From Gammaproteobacteria bacterium (lineage in GTDB: Bacteria; Pseudomonadota; Gammaproteobacteria; Arenicellales; DRJH01), in the NCBI GenBank assembly GCA_011052285.1, contig DRJH01000477.1:1-18819 (forward strand): DNA of 18,819 nucleotides, read 5' to 3'. This document shows positions 7,109 to 16,372 of the stretch, in pieces (the first letter of the stretch is position 1; each line of letters starts with the position of its first letter). The position numbers and the translations under genes were made by a program. Below the pieces are notes generated by a model. It was given only the letters and a program-made list of their open reading frames with translations, was not told the origin of the DNA and did no database searches.

Positions 7109-7456
7109 CTATCCGAGAATATCCAGCACCGCTTCCGGTGGCCGACCCACTGCTGCTCTGTGACCATGAATCACAATGGGGCGCTCAATCAGGCGAGGAT
7201 ACTGAACCATCAGCGCCAGTAGCTCCTGATCCGAAAGTGACCGACCCTGAATCCGTTCCTTGTATTCAACCTCACCCTTACGCAGCAATTCCTGTGGACG
7301 TTTGCCAAGCATATCAAGAATGCCTGCAAGCTGTGTAATTGTCGGTGGTGTCTGCAGGTATTCGATAATATCGGGCTCCAGGCCCCGTTCTCGCAACAAC
7401 GCCAGGGTGGCCCGCGACTTTGAACAACGTGGATTATGGTAGAGGGTGGTGGTCAT
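7109..7456 (-). CDS. ArsC/YfgD-like thioredoxin-fold reductase
   Basis: A 115-residue protein of the glutaredoxin-dependent arsenate reductase (ArsC) family. The motif YHNPRCSKSRATL places the catalytic cysteine at residue 11. The later ERPIVI (91-96) and GRPPE (104-108) contain the arginines that bind the oxyanion in ArsC. Wording and length (short, no ars operon nearby) fit the YfgD subgroup, where arsenate reduction is not firmly established; a general thiol-oxidoreductase role is equally possible. The ATG at 7456 is preferred: CCGGAG sits 5-8 nt before it. The in-frame ATG at 7486 would add ten residues carrying that ribosome site and is not conserved in the family. It is divergent from recC with a 129-bp shared upstream region and convergent with coq7. 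Confidence 0.82.
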   Translation of the reverse strand: MTTTLYHNPRCSKSRATLALLRERGLEPDIIEYLQTPPTITQLAGILDMLGKRPQELLRKGEVEYKERIQGRSLSDQELLALMVQYPRLIERPIVIHGHRAAVGRPPEAVLDILG

Positions 7457-7585
7457 AACGACTCCGGATGTCAGAATAAGATTCATGGATCACAATAGTG
7501 CCGCAATATCTGCCCGACAGCGACAGATCATGGTATCGTCAATCAATGGACAGTGGAATAGCTGGAAGAGGAGAAAGCGTAACGG
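7457..7585. other. Divergent upstream region, arsC-like gene / recC
   Basis: Promoters for both the arsC-like gene and the recCBD operon are expected here, but no -35/-10 pair close to consensus is evident on either strand. AGGAG at 7569-7573 is the likely recC ribosome site; its 12-nt distance from the ATG is long, which could mean modest translation of recC. Confidence 0.35.
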
Positions 7586-10500
7586 ATGGCGCTGCAACTA
7601 ATACGATCGAACCGGGTCGAAAATCTTTTTTCGCTACTGGGTCAACAGTTAAGTAACGAACCACTGTTTCACCCCCTGGCGACTGAAATCATCGTGGTTG
7701 GCAATCCTGCCATGGCGCGCTGGCTGAATCTGCAACTGGCCCGAACATTAGGCATTGCCGCCAATATCGACTACCCATTGCCCGCTTCTTTTGTCTGGAG
7801 GTGTACCCGACAGTTACTGGATCATGTGCCTGAACAAGACCCGTTAAGCCGCGATATGCTGGGCTGGAAGATTTATGCCCTGCTGCCAGCATTGTCCCGG
7901 CATGCGGCTTTCAAGCCCCTGCAGCCACACCTGGCGGAAGATGTCAGTGGTCTGAAACGCTGGCAACTGGCCATTCGCATTGCCGACGTGTTTGATCGCT
8001 ATCAATACTATCGCCCTGACTTGATCCGCCAATGGAGTAAGGGCGTGCTGCCTGATCATTCAGGACAATGGCAAGTCTTGCTGTGGCAGGCCCTGGTTGA
8101 GGGTAATCCTCATCAACATCGGGTGGCGATATTCGATCGCTTGCTGCAGTTATTGCGCTCGCACAATCCAATAACCGGCCTGCCAGAGCGGATCGGTCTT
8201 TTCTCGCTGGCCGCACTACCACCCATATTGCTACAAATCATTCGCCAGCTGGCGCTGCACACGACGGTCAACTGGTTTCAGCTCAGCCCCACGGAACACT
8301 ACTGGGCCGACCTGAAAAGTCACAAATCGGTGGCTCGCAGTCGACTGGCAGAACCGGTTCTGGCAGAATATCTGGATACCGGCAATGAATTGCTGGCCTC
8401 CTGGGGCAGGCAGGGCCAGGTGCTACAGGAATTGCTGCTCGAAGAGGGGCCCGTAGCGATCAGTGACCATGACCACTTTGCCGAACCGGAAGCGACCACC
8501 CTGCTGGAACGCTTGCAAGGCCATATCTTTTCCCTCGGCAACAGTAGCCATCCCTCACAACAGCCACGAGATTCTTCCCTGACGGTTCATTGCTGTCATA
8601 GCCCCTGGCGTGAATGCCAGGTCCTGCACGATGAGCTGCTACGGATGTTGGCCGCTGATGAAACCCTGCAACCAGAAGATATCCTGGTGATGGTGCCCGA
8701 TATCAGCAGCTACGCGCCCTACATCGAAGCAGAATTCGGCCACCATGAATCGAACGTGAGCCCGTTTATTCCCTGGAACCTGTCGGATATCTGTATGCTG
8801 GATGAACATCCACTGCTGCAGACCTTCCTGCAACTGCTGGACTTGCCCAATAGTCGCTTCAGCATCCTGCAGGTACTGGGCTTGTTACAGATTCCCGCTC
8901 TGGCCCAGCGCTTTGCGCTCACCACCGAAGACTGCCTGTTGCTCAAATCCCTGTTTAGCGAAGCCAGAGTCCATTGGGGCATTGATGCGACGCACAAAAC
9001 AGCCCTGGACTTACCGCCAACCTATGAGAATACCTGGCAACAGGCACAACAGCGACTGTTGGCGGCTTATGCCATGGGCGACTGCGAACTGTGGAATGAC
9101 ATTGCCCCGCTATCGCCTGTTGACAGAAATCAGGCTCTCGTTCTGGGTCGCTTCTGGCTGTTTTTTGAAAAGCTTTTAGACTACCGGAAAATACTGACAC
9201 AACACCGCGACGGCAGCACATGGCAACCGCTATTGAATCGGTTGCTTGCCGATTTTTTTCACGAACCAGCAGACACCGATGGACGACTGCAGCAGTTACG
9301 TGATGTGATCGATAAATTACGCCAGCAGGCCGAAGCAACCGTCCTTTCACTGCAGGTCCTGCAATATTGGCTACAGCAACAGCTGCAACACCAGATATCG
9401 CGCAGCCACTATTTTTCCGGAGGTATCACCTTCTGCGGCATGCAACCGATGCGCAGTATGCCCTTCAAGGTAATCTGCTTGTTGGGGTTGAATGATGGTA
9501 ACTTCCCACGACGGGATAAAACCACGGAGTTCGACCTGATGGCGCAGCAGTGGCAACCCGGTGACCCCAGGCATCGCGATGCAGATCGCTATTTATTGCT
9601 CGAAGTGCTGCTTTGTGTACGCCAGCACTTGTATATCAGCTACACCGGCCGGGATCTGCATGATAACAAGGAACGACAACCTTCAGTCCTGGTTACCGAG
9701 TTGCTCGATTTCCTTAGCCAGGACCAACAACAGGCAGCCGCAGCAAACCGTCCCGGGCTACCTTTCCCGGTAATTCAACACCCCATGCAACCATTCAGTC
9801 CGACCTGTTACCAGGGGGAACAACCCGGGTTCCCCGGCTACTGGTTCGAGTTGGCGAAAGCCTTACAACCACAACCCGCACCAGCCCCTTTTATGCACTG
9901 GCCTGACACGATATTGCCGGTGGCAGAAGAACAGGCTCTAACACCGGACTGGCAACAGTTATTGCTCTTTGTCGTCCACCCGGTACGATTTTTCTGCAAT
10001 CAGCGACTGCAGATTTATTTGCATGAACAGGTGGCAAGTGAAGAAATGGAATCCTTCACACTTGATGGGCTGACGGCCTGGGAACTGAAGAGAACGATGG
10101 TCGAAGCACAGCTGCTGGGCCGCAAAACCAGGCTGGAGTTGGCCAAAGCTCGTGGGCTGCTACCACACGGCGCCCTGTCAGCCTACTCGTTCAACACCCT
10201 CAAAGAGGATTTGCAACCCTTTTTCGAGCAACTGGATGAATTTTCCGGCAAGGCTTGGCGAAGTATGGAGGTTCACCTGATACTGGACCCGCAATGCCAT
10301 TTACAGGGCCGGATTGAACAATACCTACCGGGCCAGGGCATCCTGTTTTGTCAACCGAGCCGTTTCAAGTGCCGACCGTTGCTGCAAGCGTGGCTCAGCC
10401 ATCTCCTGGCCTGCGCTGCCGGGCGACTTGCGGATGGAGAGACCAGCACCCTGGTCTGTAGTGACAGGAGCTTGCGATTCCCCAGAATCGAGATACAACA

Positions 10501-10804
10501 GTCCGCAGCCCTGTTAAGGTCCTATCTGCAACTGTACCGGCAGGGAATACAACGCCCCCTACTGCTACTGCCCGGCGCCAGCTTAGCCTGGGCGCAACAA
10601 GCTAACGACCCGGACAAGGCGTTACTGGAAGCCAGGGCCAAGTGGCTGGGTATTCCTTTCAAGGACATACCCGGAGATCGGGATGACCCCTATATCCAGC
10701 TGATGCTACACGATACCAGCGGCGATCCTCTGCTGGCAGACTCCTTCACAACGCTGGCCACGAACTTTTTTACAGCTGCACTGAAGTACGGAGCAGCACC
10801 ATGA
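7586..10804 (+). CDS. recC: RecBCD enzyme subunit RecC (exonuclease V gamma)
   Basis: A 1072-residue subunit that holds RecB and RecD, splits the DNA strands and scans the 3' strand for Chi (E. coli RecC is about 1120). Near-identical landmarks include GIAANIDYPLPASFVW (56-71), CHSPWRECQVLHDELL and PMRSMPFKVICLLGLNDGNFPR (the GLNDGNFPR part at 634-642). The first two thirds are a helicase-like fold without ATP-binding motifs, and the last third is an inactive nuclease-like domain. By alignment with the published E. coli Chi contacts, Gln38, Thr40 and Gln44 become Gly39, Pro41 and Arg45 here, while Leu64, Trp70, Asp133, Asp136 and Arg142 are kept (Leu65, Trp71, Asp134, Asp137, Arg143). The stop overlaps the recB start by 4 bp (ATGA). 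No ptrA gene separates recC and recB. Confidence 0.96.
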   Translation: MALQLIRSNRVENLFSLLGQQLSNEPLFHPLATEIIVVGNPAMARWLNLQLARTLGIAANIDYPLPASFVWRCTRQLLDHVPEQDPLSRDMLGWKIYALLPALSRHAAFKPLQPHLAEDVSGLKRWQLAIRIADVFDRYQYYRPDLIRQWSKGVLPDHSGQWQVLLWQALVEGNPHQHRVAIFDRLLQLLRSHNPITGLPERIGLFSLAALPPILLQIIRQLALHTTVNWFQLSPTEHYWADLKSHKSVARSRLAEPVLAEYLDTGNELLASWGRQGQVLQELLLEEGPVAISDHDHFAEPEATTLLERLQGHIFSLGNSSHPSQQPRDSSLTVHCCHSPWRECQVLHDELLRMLAADETLQPEDILVMVPDISSYAPYIEAEFGHHESNVSPFIPWNLSDICMLDEHPLLQTFLQLLDLPNSRFSILQVLGLLQIPALAQRFALTTEDCLLLKSLFSEARVHWGIDATHKTALDLPPTYENTWQQAQQRLLAAYAMGDCELWNDIAPLSPVDRNQALVLGRFWLFFEKLLDYRKILTQHRDGSTWQPLLNRLLADFFHEPADTDGRLQQLRDVIDKLRQQAEATVLSLQVLQYWLQQQLQHQISRSHYFSGGITFCGMQPMRSMPFKVICLLGLNDGNFPRRDKTTEFDLMAQQWQPGDPRHRDADRYLLLEVLLCVRQHLYISYTGRDLHDNKERQPSVLVTELLDFLSQDQQQAAAANRPGLPFPVIQHPMQPFSPTCYQGEQPGFPGYWFELAKALQPQPAPAPFMHWPDTILPVAEEQALTPDWQQLLLFVVHPVRFFCNQRLQIYLHEQVASEEMESFTLDGLTAWELKRTMVEAQLLGRKTRLELAKARGLLPHGALSAYSFNTLKEDLQPFFEQLDEFSGKAWRSMEVHLILDPQCHLQGRIEQYLPGQGILFCQPSRFKCRPLLQAWLSHLLACAAGRLADGETSTLVCSDRSLRFPRIEIQQSAALLRSYLQLYRQGIQRPLLLLPGASLAWAQQANDPDKALLEARAKWLGIPFKDIPGDRDDPYIQLMLHDTSGDPLLADSFTTLATNFFTAALKYGAAP

Positions 10805-13800
10805 GTACTACAACGCGCCAAGTTCTCGATAATGCAACCATTGTGCAACTTCCGCTGGCCGGGAACAAGTTAATCGAGGCCAGCGCCGGTACCGGCAAGA
10901 CGTATACCATCTGTAATCTTTTTCTGCGCTATGTGCTGTCCGGCAAAACGGTTGACCAGATTCTGGTCGTGACCTTTACCAATGCCGCGACGGACGAATT
11001 GCGTGGCCGTATCCGTAGCCGCCTGTGGCAAGCCCTGCGTGCACTGCAAGCCCCGACACTGACTACAGACCCTCTGCTGGCAAGCCTGCTCGAACCTCTG
11101 CAGACTACCGCACAGCAGACGCAGGCACATGATACGCTGCAGCTGGCCGTGCGAAGCATGGACGAAGCAGCCATCTTTACCATTCACGGCTTTTGTCAGC
11201 GAGCCCTGACCGATCATATGCTCAACAGCGGTGGCGACTTCGAGCAACGCCAAATCAGCAACGACGACCCTCTCTGGCTGCAAGCCCTGGCTGACTGGTG
11301 GCGACGTACGGCTTATCCCCTGTCTGCGGCCGAAGTTACCCTGCTACTGCAGTCATTGCGCTCTTTCGAATACTTTTCAGCCTTACAAAAACCGCTACGC
11401 CACCAGCCCTTCGTACGGCTGTGGTCCGTTTGTGAGCAGACACTGCAGGAATTGCTGCGGGATTATAACCAACTGCAGCCAGCTCTGTGCAGCATCGCGG
11501 CCCAATGGCAAGCAGAGCGCATGCGCTTAACCAGCATACTTCGTCAATCACCAGCGTTGAGCCGGGGCCCCTACAAAGCAGCCACGCTTGATGCGGCGCT
11601 AAACCGTCTCGATGCCTATTTTCAGTCCGATCAGCGCTTGCCCGTCAGCAAGGATTTTCCCCTTCTCACCAGCGACTATTTACTCAAGAGCAGCAAGCCG
11701 TCAAAACGCGGTAGCGACCCCGCACTTGAAGATTGCTTTTTCGCCAACTGTAATCAGCTGCATCAGCAACAGGAAACCCTGCAGCGGCATTTTCTGGCAC
11801 GAGCACTGTTCGAGGCCACCGCGTTTGCTCGGTCGCAGGTTGTCCACCGCCAACAGACGCTGCAGGTCATGGATTTCCCCGATCTGTTATTAGCACTGCA
11901 CAAAGCTTTGCAGGGGCCGTCGGCAAAGGCGTTGATTAAACAACTGCGAGAACACTATCCGGTGGCCATGATCGATGAATTTCAGGATACCGACAGCTTG
12001 CAATATGCCATTTTCAACAAGCTGTATCAGGCCCAGCAGAACACTACACTGACCCTGATTGGTGATCCCAAGCAAGCTATCTACGGTTTCCGCGGTGGTG
12101 ACATCTTCAGCTACATTCAGGCCCGAGAGGATCCAGCCTTGCAGCACTATACGCTGGAACATAACTGGCGATCATCATCGGCATTGATCAAGGCTGTGAA
12201 CACGATCTTCAGCCGTCGCCCGGATCCTTTTGTGTTCGATCAGGTGATTCATTTCCAACCCGTCAAATCCGGCACTGACCCCACCAGCGAGGATGTACTC
12301 AATACGCTCCGTACCTCGGCCCGCAAGCCCGGTGCCCTCACCCTGTGGCAAATCCCGCGCAGTGACAAGACCACAAAAAGTGGTGAACAAAAATACCTCC
12401 CCGGGATGTCCCGGATTGTCGCCAATGCGACCGCAGCCGAGATCGCATGGCTGCTAAGCGGAACCGGACAAAGACCAGCCACTCTCGGCAACAAGACCTT
12501 GCAGGCTAATGATATCGCCGTACTGGTGCGTACCCGTGATCAGGGCAATCAAGTCCGACAGGGTTTGCTCACACACGGTATCCGTGCCGTCACCATCAGC
12601 CATGACAGTGTTTTTCACAGCTCAGAAGCCCGGGGTTTGATCCCCTTGCTGGAAGCCATATTATCCCCACAGGATTACCGCCTGGCACACACTGCCCTGG
12701 CCAGTTCCTTACTCAACCTTAGCTATGAGAAAATTTCCGAGCTACTTGCCGGTGAGACCAACTGGCTGGCCTGGCTGGAACAGCTGCAGCAGCTGCAAAA
12801 ACTATGGCAACAACAGGGGTTTATGGCCATGTTTTTACAGCTACTGCAATGCCATGACATGGGTCAGCGCCTGTCAGCGATCACTTCGGCCGAGCGCAAA
12901 CTGACGAACCTATTGCATCTGGCCGAATTATTGCAGCAGGCATCGAAAAGTCGCCACGACCTACAATCGCTGTATGCCTGGTTTACGGAGCAGATACAAA
13001 ATGAGGCCGCTGATGAGTCGGAACTGCGACTGGAAAGTGATGCCAACCTGGTCCATATCGTGACCATACACGCCAGCAAAGGACTGGAATACGAAGTAGT
13101 TTTTGTACCTTTTCTGTGGAACTATCGAGCCAGCGCAAAAACCAATGGCTTACTGCGATTGCATGATGCCAACAACCATCCCCTCATGGCGCTGGCCGGG
13201 GATTTGGACCCGAAATGGTATCGCCGGGCCGAAAAAGAACGCCTGGCCGAAGATGTGCGGCTCACCTATGTCGCACTGACCCGTGCCCGGATCAAGGTCT
13301 ACCTGGCCTGGGGATCGGCGATAAAAACCTCCACTGGTACCGCGCTCGCCTATCTATTGCACCCTTCTCAGACAGCGACAGACCTCGATCATGAGCTGCC
13401 CTGTGCCTTTGCCAGCCCCGGACAAGTCACCACAGACCTACAACAGCTGGCACAGGCCGGCGCAGGAAGTATTGAGATTCTGCCGCTGCCCATGGAGCAG
13501 ACAGCCACCCGAGCCAGCACCGTCTCACCATCTCCCCCGCTGCTGGAAACGGCGGTATTTACCCGCCAATTTACCAACCCCTGGCGGATTTCCAGTTTCA
13601 GCAGCTTAACACAGGCTGTCCATCAACCCACATTGACAGACCGCCAGGAACCCGCAACAGATCCGATTATCGCCTTCCCTGCCGGTAGCGCAGTTGGCCT
13701 TTTTCTGCATCGAGTCCTCGAGCAACTCAACTTTTATAGCGATACACAACAGCAGTTACAACAGCTTTGCCAACGCGAAATGTTCAGCCAGGCATTTGAT

Positions 13801-14400
13801 AGCCCCGGCAATCGGGAACGGGCGATCCACTGGCTGCAAGCTGTCATCGATACTCCATTGAACCACGATAATCTCAGATTGCGGGATATTCCCGCCTCGG
13901 ACTGCCTGCGGGAACTGGCGTTTGACTACGCTGTAGCGGATCTGGACATGTCCGCCCTGCAGCAACAACTGCAACAGCTGGCCGGCGAACCCCTGATCGT
14001 ACCGGATTCCGGTCACCTACGGGGCCTTATGACCGGCGTGATCGACCTGATCTTTCAGACTGGTGAGCGATTTTATATTGTCGACTACAAGAGTAACTTT
14101 CTCGGACCACATTTGGCAGATTACCAGCCACAAGCACTGCGCAAGGCCATTTTTGCCCGTCGTTATGACCTGCAATACATGCTCTACAGCCTGGCCCTGC
14201 ATCGTTACCTGAGGTTTCGCCTTCGTAATTATCAGTACCGGCGCCATTTTGGTGGTATCTATTATCTGTTCCTGCGCGGTATGCGCCCCGAAACCGGGCC
14301 TGACTGTGGTATCTACTCTTATCTACCTCCCGAGAATCAGGTGGAAATACTGGATCAGCAAATCTGCGCTGCCGGCCCACGTGGAGAGATCACATGTTGA
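10801..14400 (+). CDS. recB: RecBCD enzyme subunit RecB (helicase-nuclease)
   Basis: A 1199-residue SF1A 3'-5' helicase with a C-terminal nuclease; E. coli RecB is about 1180. Helicase motifs: Walker A ASAGTGKT (27-34, Lys33), motif Ia VVTFTNAATDEL (56-67), motif II IDEFQDTD (391-398), motif III GDPKQAIYGFRGGD (421-434), motif V TIHASKGLEYE (755-765) and motif VI YVALTRAR (823-830). The nuclease domain keeps its metal ligands and lysine: His970 in GLFLHRVLE, Asp1082 in GVIDLI, and Asp1095 and Lys1097 in VDYKSN. It should therefore both unwind and cut DNA, and load RecA after Chi. GGAG lies 8 nt before the ATG, within the recC end. The stop overlaps recD by 7 bp. The protein is rich in Gln-Leu runs, as is RecC. 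Confidence 0.97.
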   Translation: MSTTTRQVLDNATIVQLPLAGNKLIEASAGTGKTYTICNLFLRYVLSGKTVDQILVVTFTNAATDELRGRIRSRLWQALRALQAPTLTTDPLLASLLEPLQTTAQQTQAHDTLQLAVRSMDEAAIFTIHGFCQRALTDHMLNSGGDFEQRQISNDDPLWLQALADWWRRTAYPLSAAEVTLLLQSLRSFEYFSALQKPLRHQPFVRLWSVCEQTLQELLRDYNQLQPALCSIAAQWQAERMRLTSILRQSPALSRGPYKAATLDAALNRLDAYFQSDQRLPVSKDFPLLTSDYLLKSSKPSKRGSDPALEDCFFANCNQLHQQQETLQRHFLARALFEATAFARSQVVHRQQTLQVMDFPDLLLALHKALQGPSAKALIKQLREHYPVAMIDEFQDTDSLQYAIFNKLYQAQQNTTLTLIGDPKQAIYGFRGGDIFSYIQAREDPALQHYTLEHNWRSSSALIKAVNTIFSRRPDPFVFDQVIHFQPVKSGTDPTSEDVLNTLRTSARKPGALTLWQIPRSDKTTKSGEQKYLPGMSRIVANATAAEIAWLLSGTGQRPATLGNKTLQANDIAVLVRTRDQGNQVRQGLLTHGIRAVTISHDSVFHSSEARGLIPLLEAILSPQDYRLAHTALASSLLNLSYEKISELLAGETNWLAWLEQLQQLQKLWQQQGFMAMFLQLLQCHDMGQRLSAITSAERKLTNLLHLAELLQQASKSRHDLQSLYAWFTEQIQNEAADESELRLESDANLVHIVTIHASKGLEYEVVFVPFLWNYRASAKTNGLLRLHDANNHPLMALAGDLDPKWYRRAEKERLAEDVRLTYVALTRARIKVYLAWGSAIKTSTGTALAYLLHPSQTATDLDHELPCAFASPGQVTTDLQQLAQAGAGSIEILPLPMEQTATRASTVSPSPPLLETAVFTRQFTNPWRISSFSSLTQAVHQPTLTDRQEPATDPIIAFPAGSAVGLFLHRVLEQLNFYSDTQQQLQQLCQREMFSQAFDSPGNRERAIHWLQAVIDTPLNHDNLRLRDIPASDCLRELAFDYAVADLDMSALQQQLQQLAGEPLIVPDSGHLRGLMTGVIDLIFQTGERFYIVDYKSNFLGPHLADYQPQALRKAIFARRYDLQYMLYSLALHRYLRFRLRNYQYRRHFGGIYYLFLRGMRPETGPDCGIYSYLPPENQVEILDQQICAAGPRGEITC

Positions 14401-16232
14401 CCCTACTTCGCAAGCTGCTGGATCTACAGCAAATTCAACCACTAAGCTTTTTTTTCGCCCGTTTTATCGCCGAGCACTGTGACCCCGAAATGGCTGATCT
14501 GGCAGCCTGTAGTGCTGCACTGGTGTGCGAGCGCAATCAGGAAGGAGATGTCTGTATCGATCTTAAGAGGTACGCTGGCCAAGCATTTTTTCCTGTCCAT
14601 GAAGCATCGAACCCACCCCAACCCGTGGCACCTTCATTGGTGGCCTGGCGAACGTCCCTGCACAAACTCACCTGTGTTGGCCAAGCCGGCAGCATGAACC
14701 CACTAATCCTTGAAGGCAATCGCCTGTACCTTGGCAAATATTGGCATGCCGAACAGCAAATCTATACGGCAATCACAGCCCGCCTGGAACAACCGTTGGT
14801 GATTGCATCCGGGGTATTACAACAGCGGCTCCAGTCGCTGTTTCCGGAATCTGACAGCGGGAAGATCAATGACCAACAACAAGCTGCGGCCATCGCCATA
14901 CGTCATCGCTTTGCGGTCATATCAGGAGGGCCGGGAACCGGCAAGACGACCACGGTATACCGGCTGTTACGTCTGCTGCTGAAACAACAACCGGCACTTA
15001 AGGTGGTGCTTGCTGCACCCACGGGCAAGGCTGCCGCACGCCTTCTTAACGCCATCCAGGAACACCAGAAAACCGTATCTGCGTCACCAACGGAACCGGG
15101 TATACCACTACAGACGCACACCCTGCATCGCCTGTTGGGATTCAATGGACGAAGCTTTCGCTACCACCGAGGCAATCAACTGGCGCTGGATTGCTTGATT
15201 GTCGATGAAGCTTCCATGATCGACCTGGCGCTCATGGCGCAGCTCTTCGATGCCCTGCCTACGAACGCCCGGCTGATTCTACTTGGTGACCGCGATCAAT
15301 TGGCTGCAGTCGAAGCCGGCAATGTTCTGGGCGATATCACCGGCCATGGCCAGGAATTACACTACAGCCAGTCACAACAACATTATTTGCACGCCCTGTT
15401 TCCACAATGGACTACCACCACGAACACGCAGTCTCCCGCAGTCACAGACTGCATTGCCCAGCTGCAAACCAGCTACCGATTTAGCGCAGACACCGGAATC
15501 GGCAGGCTCGCCATTCTGGTGAATCGTGGCCAGGGCAGTGCCGCACTGGAGCTATTGCAGCACGATACAAGCACACAGCTGCAGTGGCTACCCACAACCG
15601 GGCAATGCCTGCAGCCGCAAGCCATGGACTGGATTATCAATGGCTACAGCCAGTATCTGTACTGCCGGACGATTACCGATGCGCTGGATGCCTTTGAACA
15701 ACTTCGGGTGCTGACTGCGTTACACCATGGCCCCTATGGCGAACGTGAACTAAACCATAACATTCACCAGCAACTCACTGTAGCAGGATTGCTCGGTAAA
15801 CAGAGATACTGCCGGGGTGTGCCAGTGATGATACTGAAAAATGATTATGAAATCGGCCTCTTTAACGGTGACACCGGTATTCTCTGGGAAGATGAGGAGG
15901 AACGACTCTGTGCCTGGTTTCGAGCCGTAGACCAGTCACCACGGGCAATCCCACTGGCCCGGTTACCCAACCACTGTCCGGCCTGGGCTCTGACCGTTCA
16001 CAAAGCCCAGGGCTCGGAGTTTTCGGAAATCTTGCTGGTATTACCCGATGCCGATTCAAGTTCGGTATTGAGTCGGGAATTGGTCTATACCGGCATTACC
16101 CGGGCCCGCCAACGCGTCCTTATTCATGGCTCGGAACAGGCCTTTCGCCTTGGCTGCCGAAACCGAATACAACGCAGTTCAGGACTGGCCGATAAATTGG
16201 GGTGGACGTTGCAACAACAGGACTCCCGCTAG
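14394..16232 (+). CDS. recD: RecBCD enzyme subunit RecD (5'-3' helicase)
   Basis: A 612-residue SF1B helicase, matching E. coli RecD (608), which moves on the 5' strand and drives fast unwinding. Motifs: Walker A SGGPGTGKTTT (177-187, Lys184), VLAAPTGKAAARL (motif Ia), motif II IVDEASMID (269-277), motif III GDRDQLAAVEAG (298-309), motif V VHKAQGSEF (535-543) and motif VI YTGITRAR (565-572). The first 110 residues are the non-conserved RecB-binding domain. GGAGAG about 6 nt upstream of ATG 14394 supports the start, which lies inside the recB end (7-bp overlap), so all three subunits are translationally coupled. It is the last gene of the operon; a REP-like repeat begins 6 bp after its stop. 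Confidence 0.96.
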   Translation: MLTLLRKLLDLQQIQPLSFFFARFIAEHCDPEMADLAACSAALVCERNQEGDVCIDLKRYAGQAFFPVHEASNPPQPVAPSLVAWRTSLHKLTCVGQAGSMNPLILEGNRLYLGKYWHAEQQIYTAITARLEQPLVIASGVLQQRLQSLFPESDSGKINDQQQAAAIAIRHRFAVISGGPGTGKTTTVYRLLRLLLKQQPALKVVLAAPTGKAAARLLNAIQEHQKTVSASPTEPGIPLQTHTLHRLLGFNGRSFRYHRGNQLALDCLIVDEASMIDLALMAQLFDALPTNARLILLGDRDQLAAVEAGNVLGDITGHGQELHYSQSQQHYLHALFPQWTTTTNTQSPAVTDCIAQLQTSYRFSADTGIGRLAILVNRGQGSAALELLQHDTSTQLQWLPTTGQCLQPQAMDWIINGYSQYLYCRTITDALDAFEQLRVLTALHHGPYGERELNHNIHQQLTVAGLLGKQRYCRGVPVMILKNDYEIGLFNGDTGILWEDEEERLCAWFRAVDQSPRAIPLARLPNHCPAWALTVHKAQGSEFSEILLVLPDADSSSVLSRELVYTGITRARQRVLIHGSEQAFRLGCRNRIQRSSGLADKLGWTLQQQDSR

Positions 16233-16238
16233 CGGACC

Positions 16239-16287
16239 GTCCGAGAATAGGAGCCGACCGGTTTGCTCCTGCGAAACCGCCACTAGC
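16239..16287 (+). repeat. REP-like interleaved-hairpin element, copy B
   Basis: A second copy of the element at 1128-1180, 6 bp after recD. It shares GTCCGAGAATAGGAGC exactly, plus ACCGGTTT and GCTCCTGC. Stem 1 is AGGAGC (16249-16254) with GCTCCT (16265-16270). Stem 2 is CGGTTT (16259-16264) with AAACCG (16274-16279). Compared with copy A, 4 bp of loop are missing and the T-run and A-run of stem 2 have both shortened from four to three, keeping the pairing. Without a T-run it is not a classical terminator, though it may protect the 3' end of recD mRNA. Confidence 0.65.
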
Positions 16288-16289
16288 AG

Positions 16290-16355
16290 AAATGACTAAC
16301 CCAATAGCAGTCCCGATATTTTGTTTCCCAGACAACAGATTCAAGGTGATAAAAC
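16290..16355 (-). repeat. Orphan copy of the SPOR-gene 3' end (66 bp)
   Basis: This stretch matches 17537-17602 without gaps at 56 of 66 positions by my count. Read on the minus strand it encodes FITLNLLSGK, against FITLNPLSGK at the end of the SPOR protein, but the TAA stop has become CAA. No SPOR-domain coding sequence lies next to it, so it is a remnant or a mobile repeat. Confidence 0.65.
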
Positions 16356-16372
16356 CACGTGGCCAAACGTCT

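Noticed and set aside
7109..7118. A third partial match to the REP-like core (TCCGAGAATA) at the end of the arsC-like gene
   Set aside because: Only about 10 bp match, neither hairpin is present, and the bases encode the normal C-terminus of the arsC-like protein. Probably chance.
7021..7338. A 105-codon plus-strand ORF
   Set aside because: It runs antisense through the conserved arsC-like gene and includes the 17-bp tandem repeat; it has no recognisable family.
10801..14400. AddA or UvrD/PcrA as alternative identity for RecB
   Set aside because: The partners recC and recD are present in the same operon, and the length and nuclease domain with the His/Asp/Asp/Lys set match RecB.
16120..16344. 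A 74-codon minus-strand ORF ending inside recD
   Set aside because: It starts inside the orphan 66-bp repeat and runs through the REP-like element and antisense to recD. It is a by-product of the repeat, not a gene.
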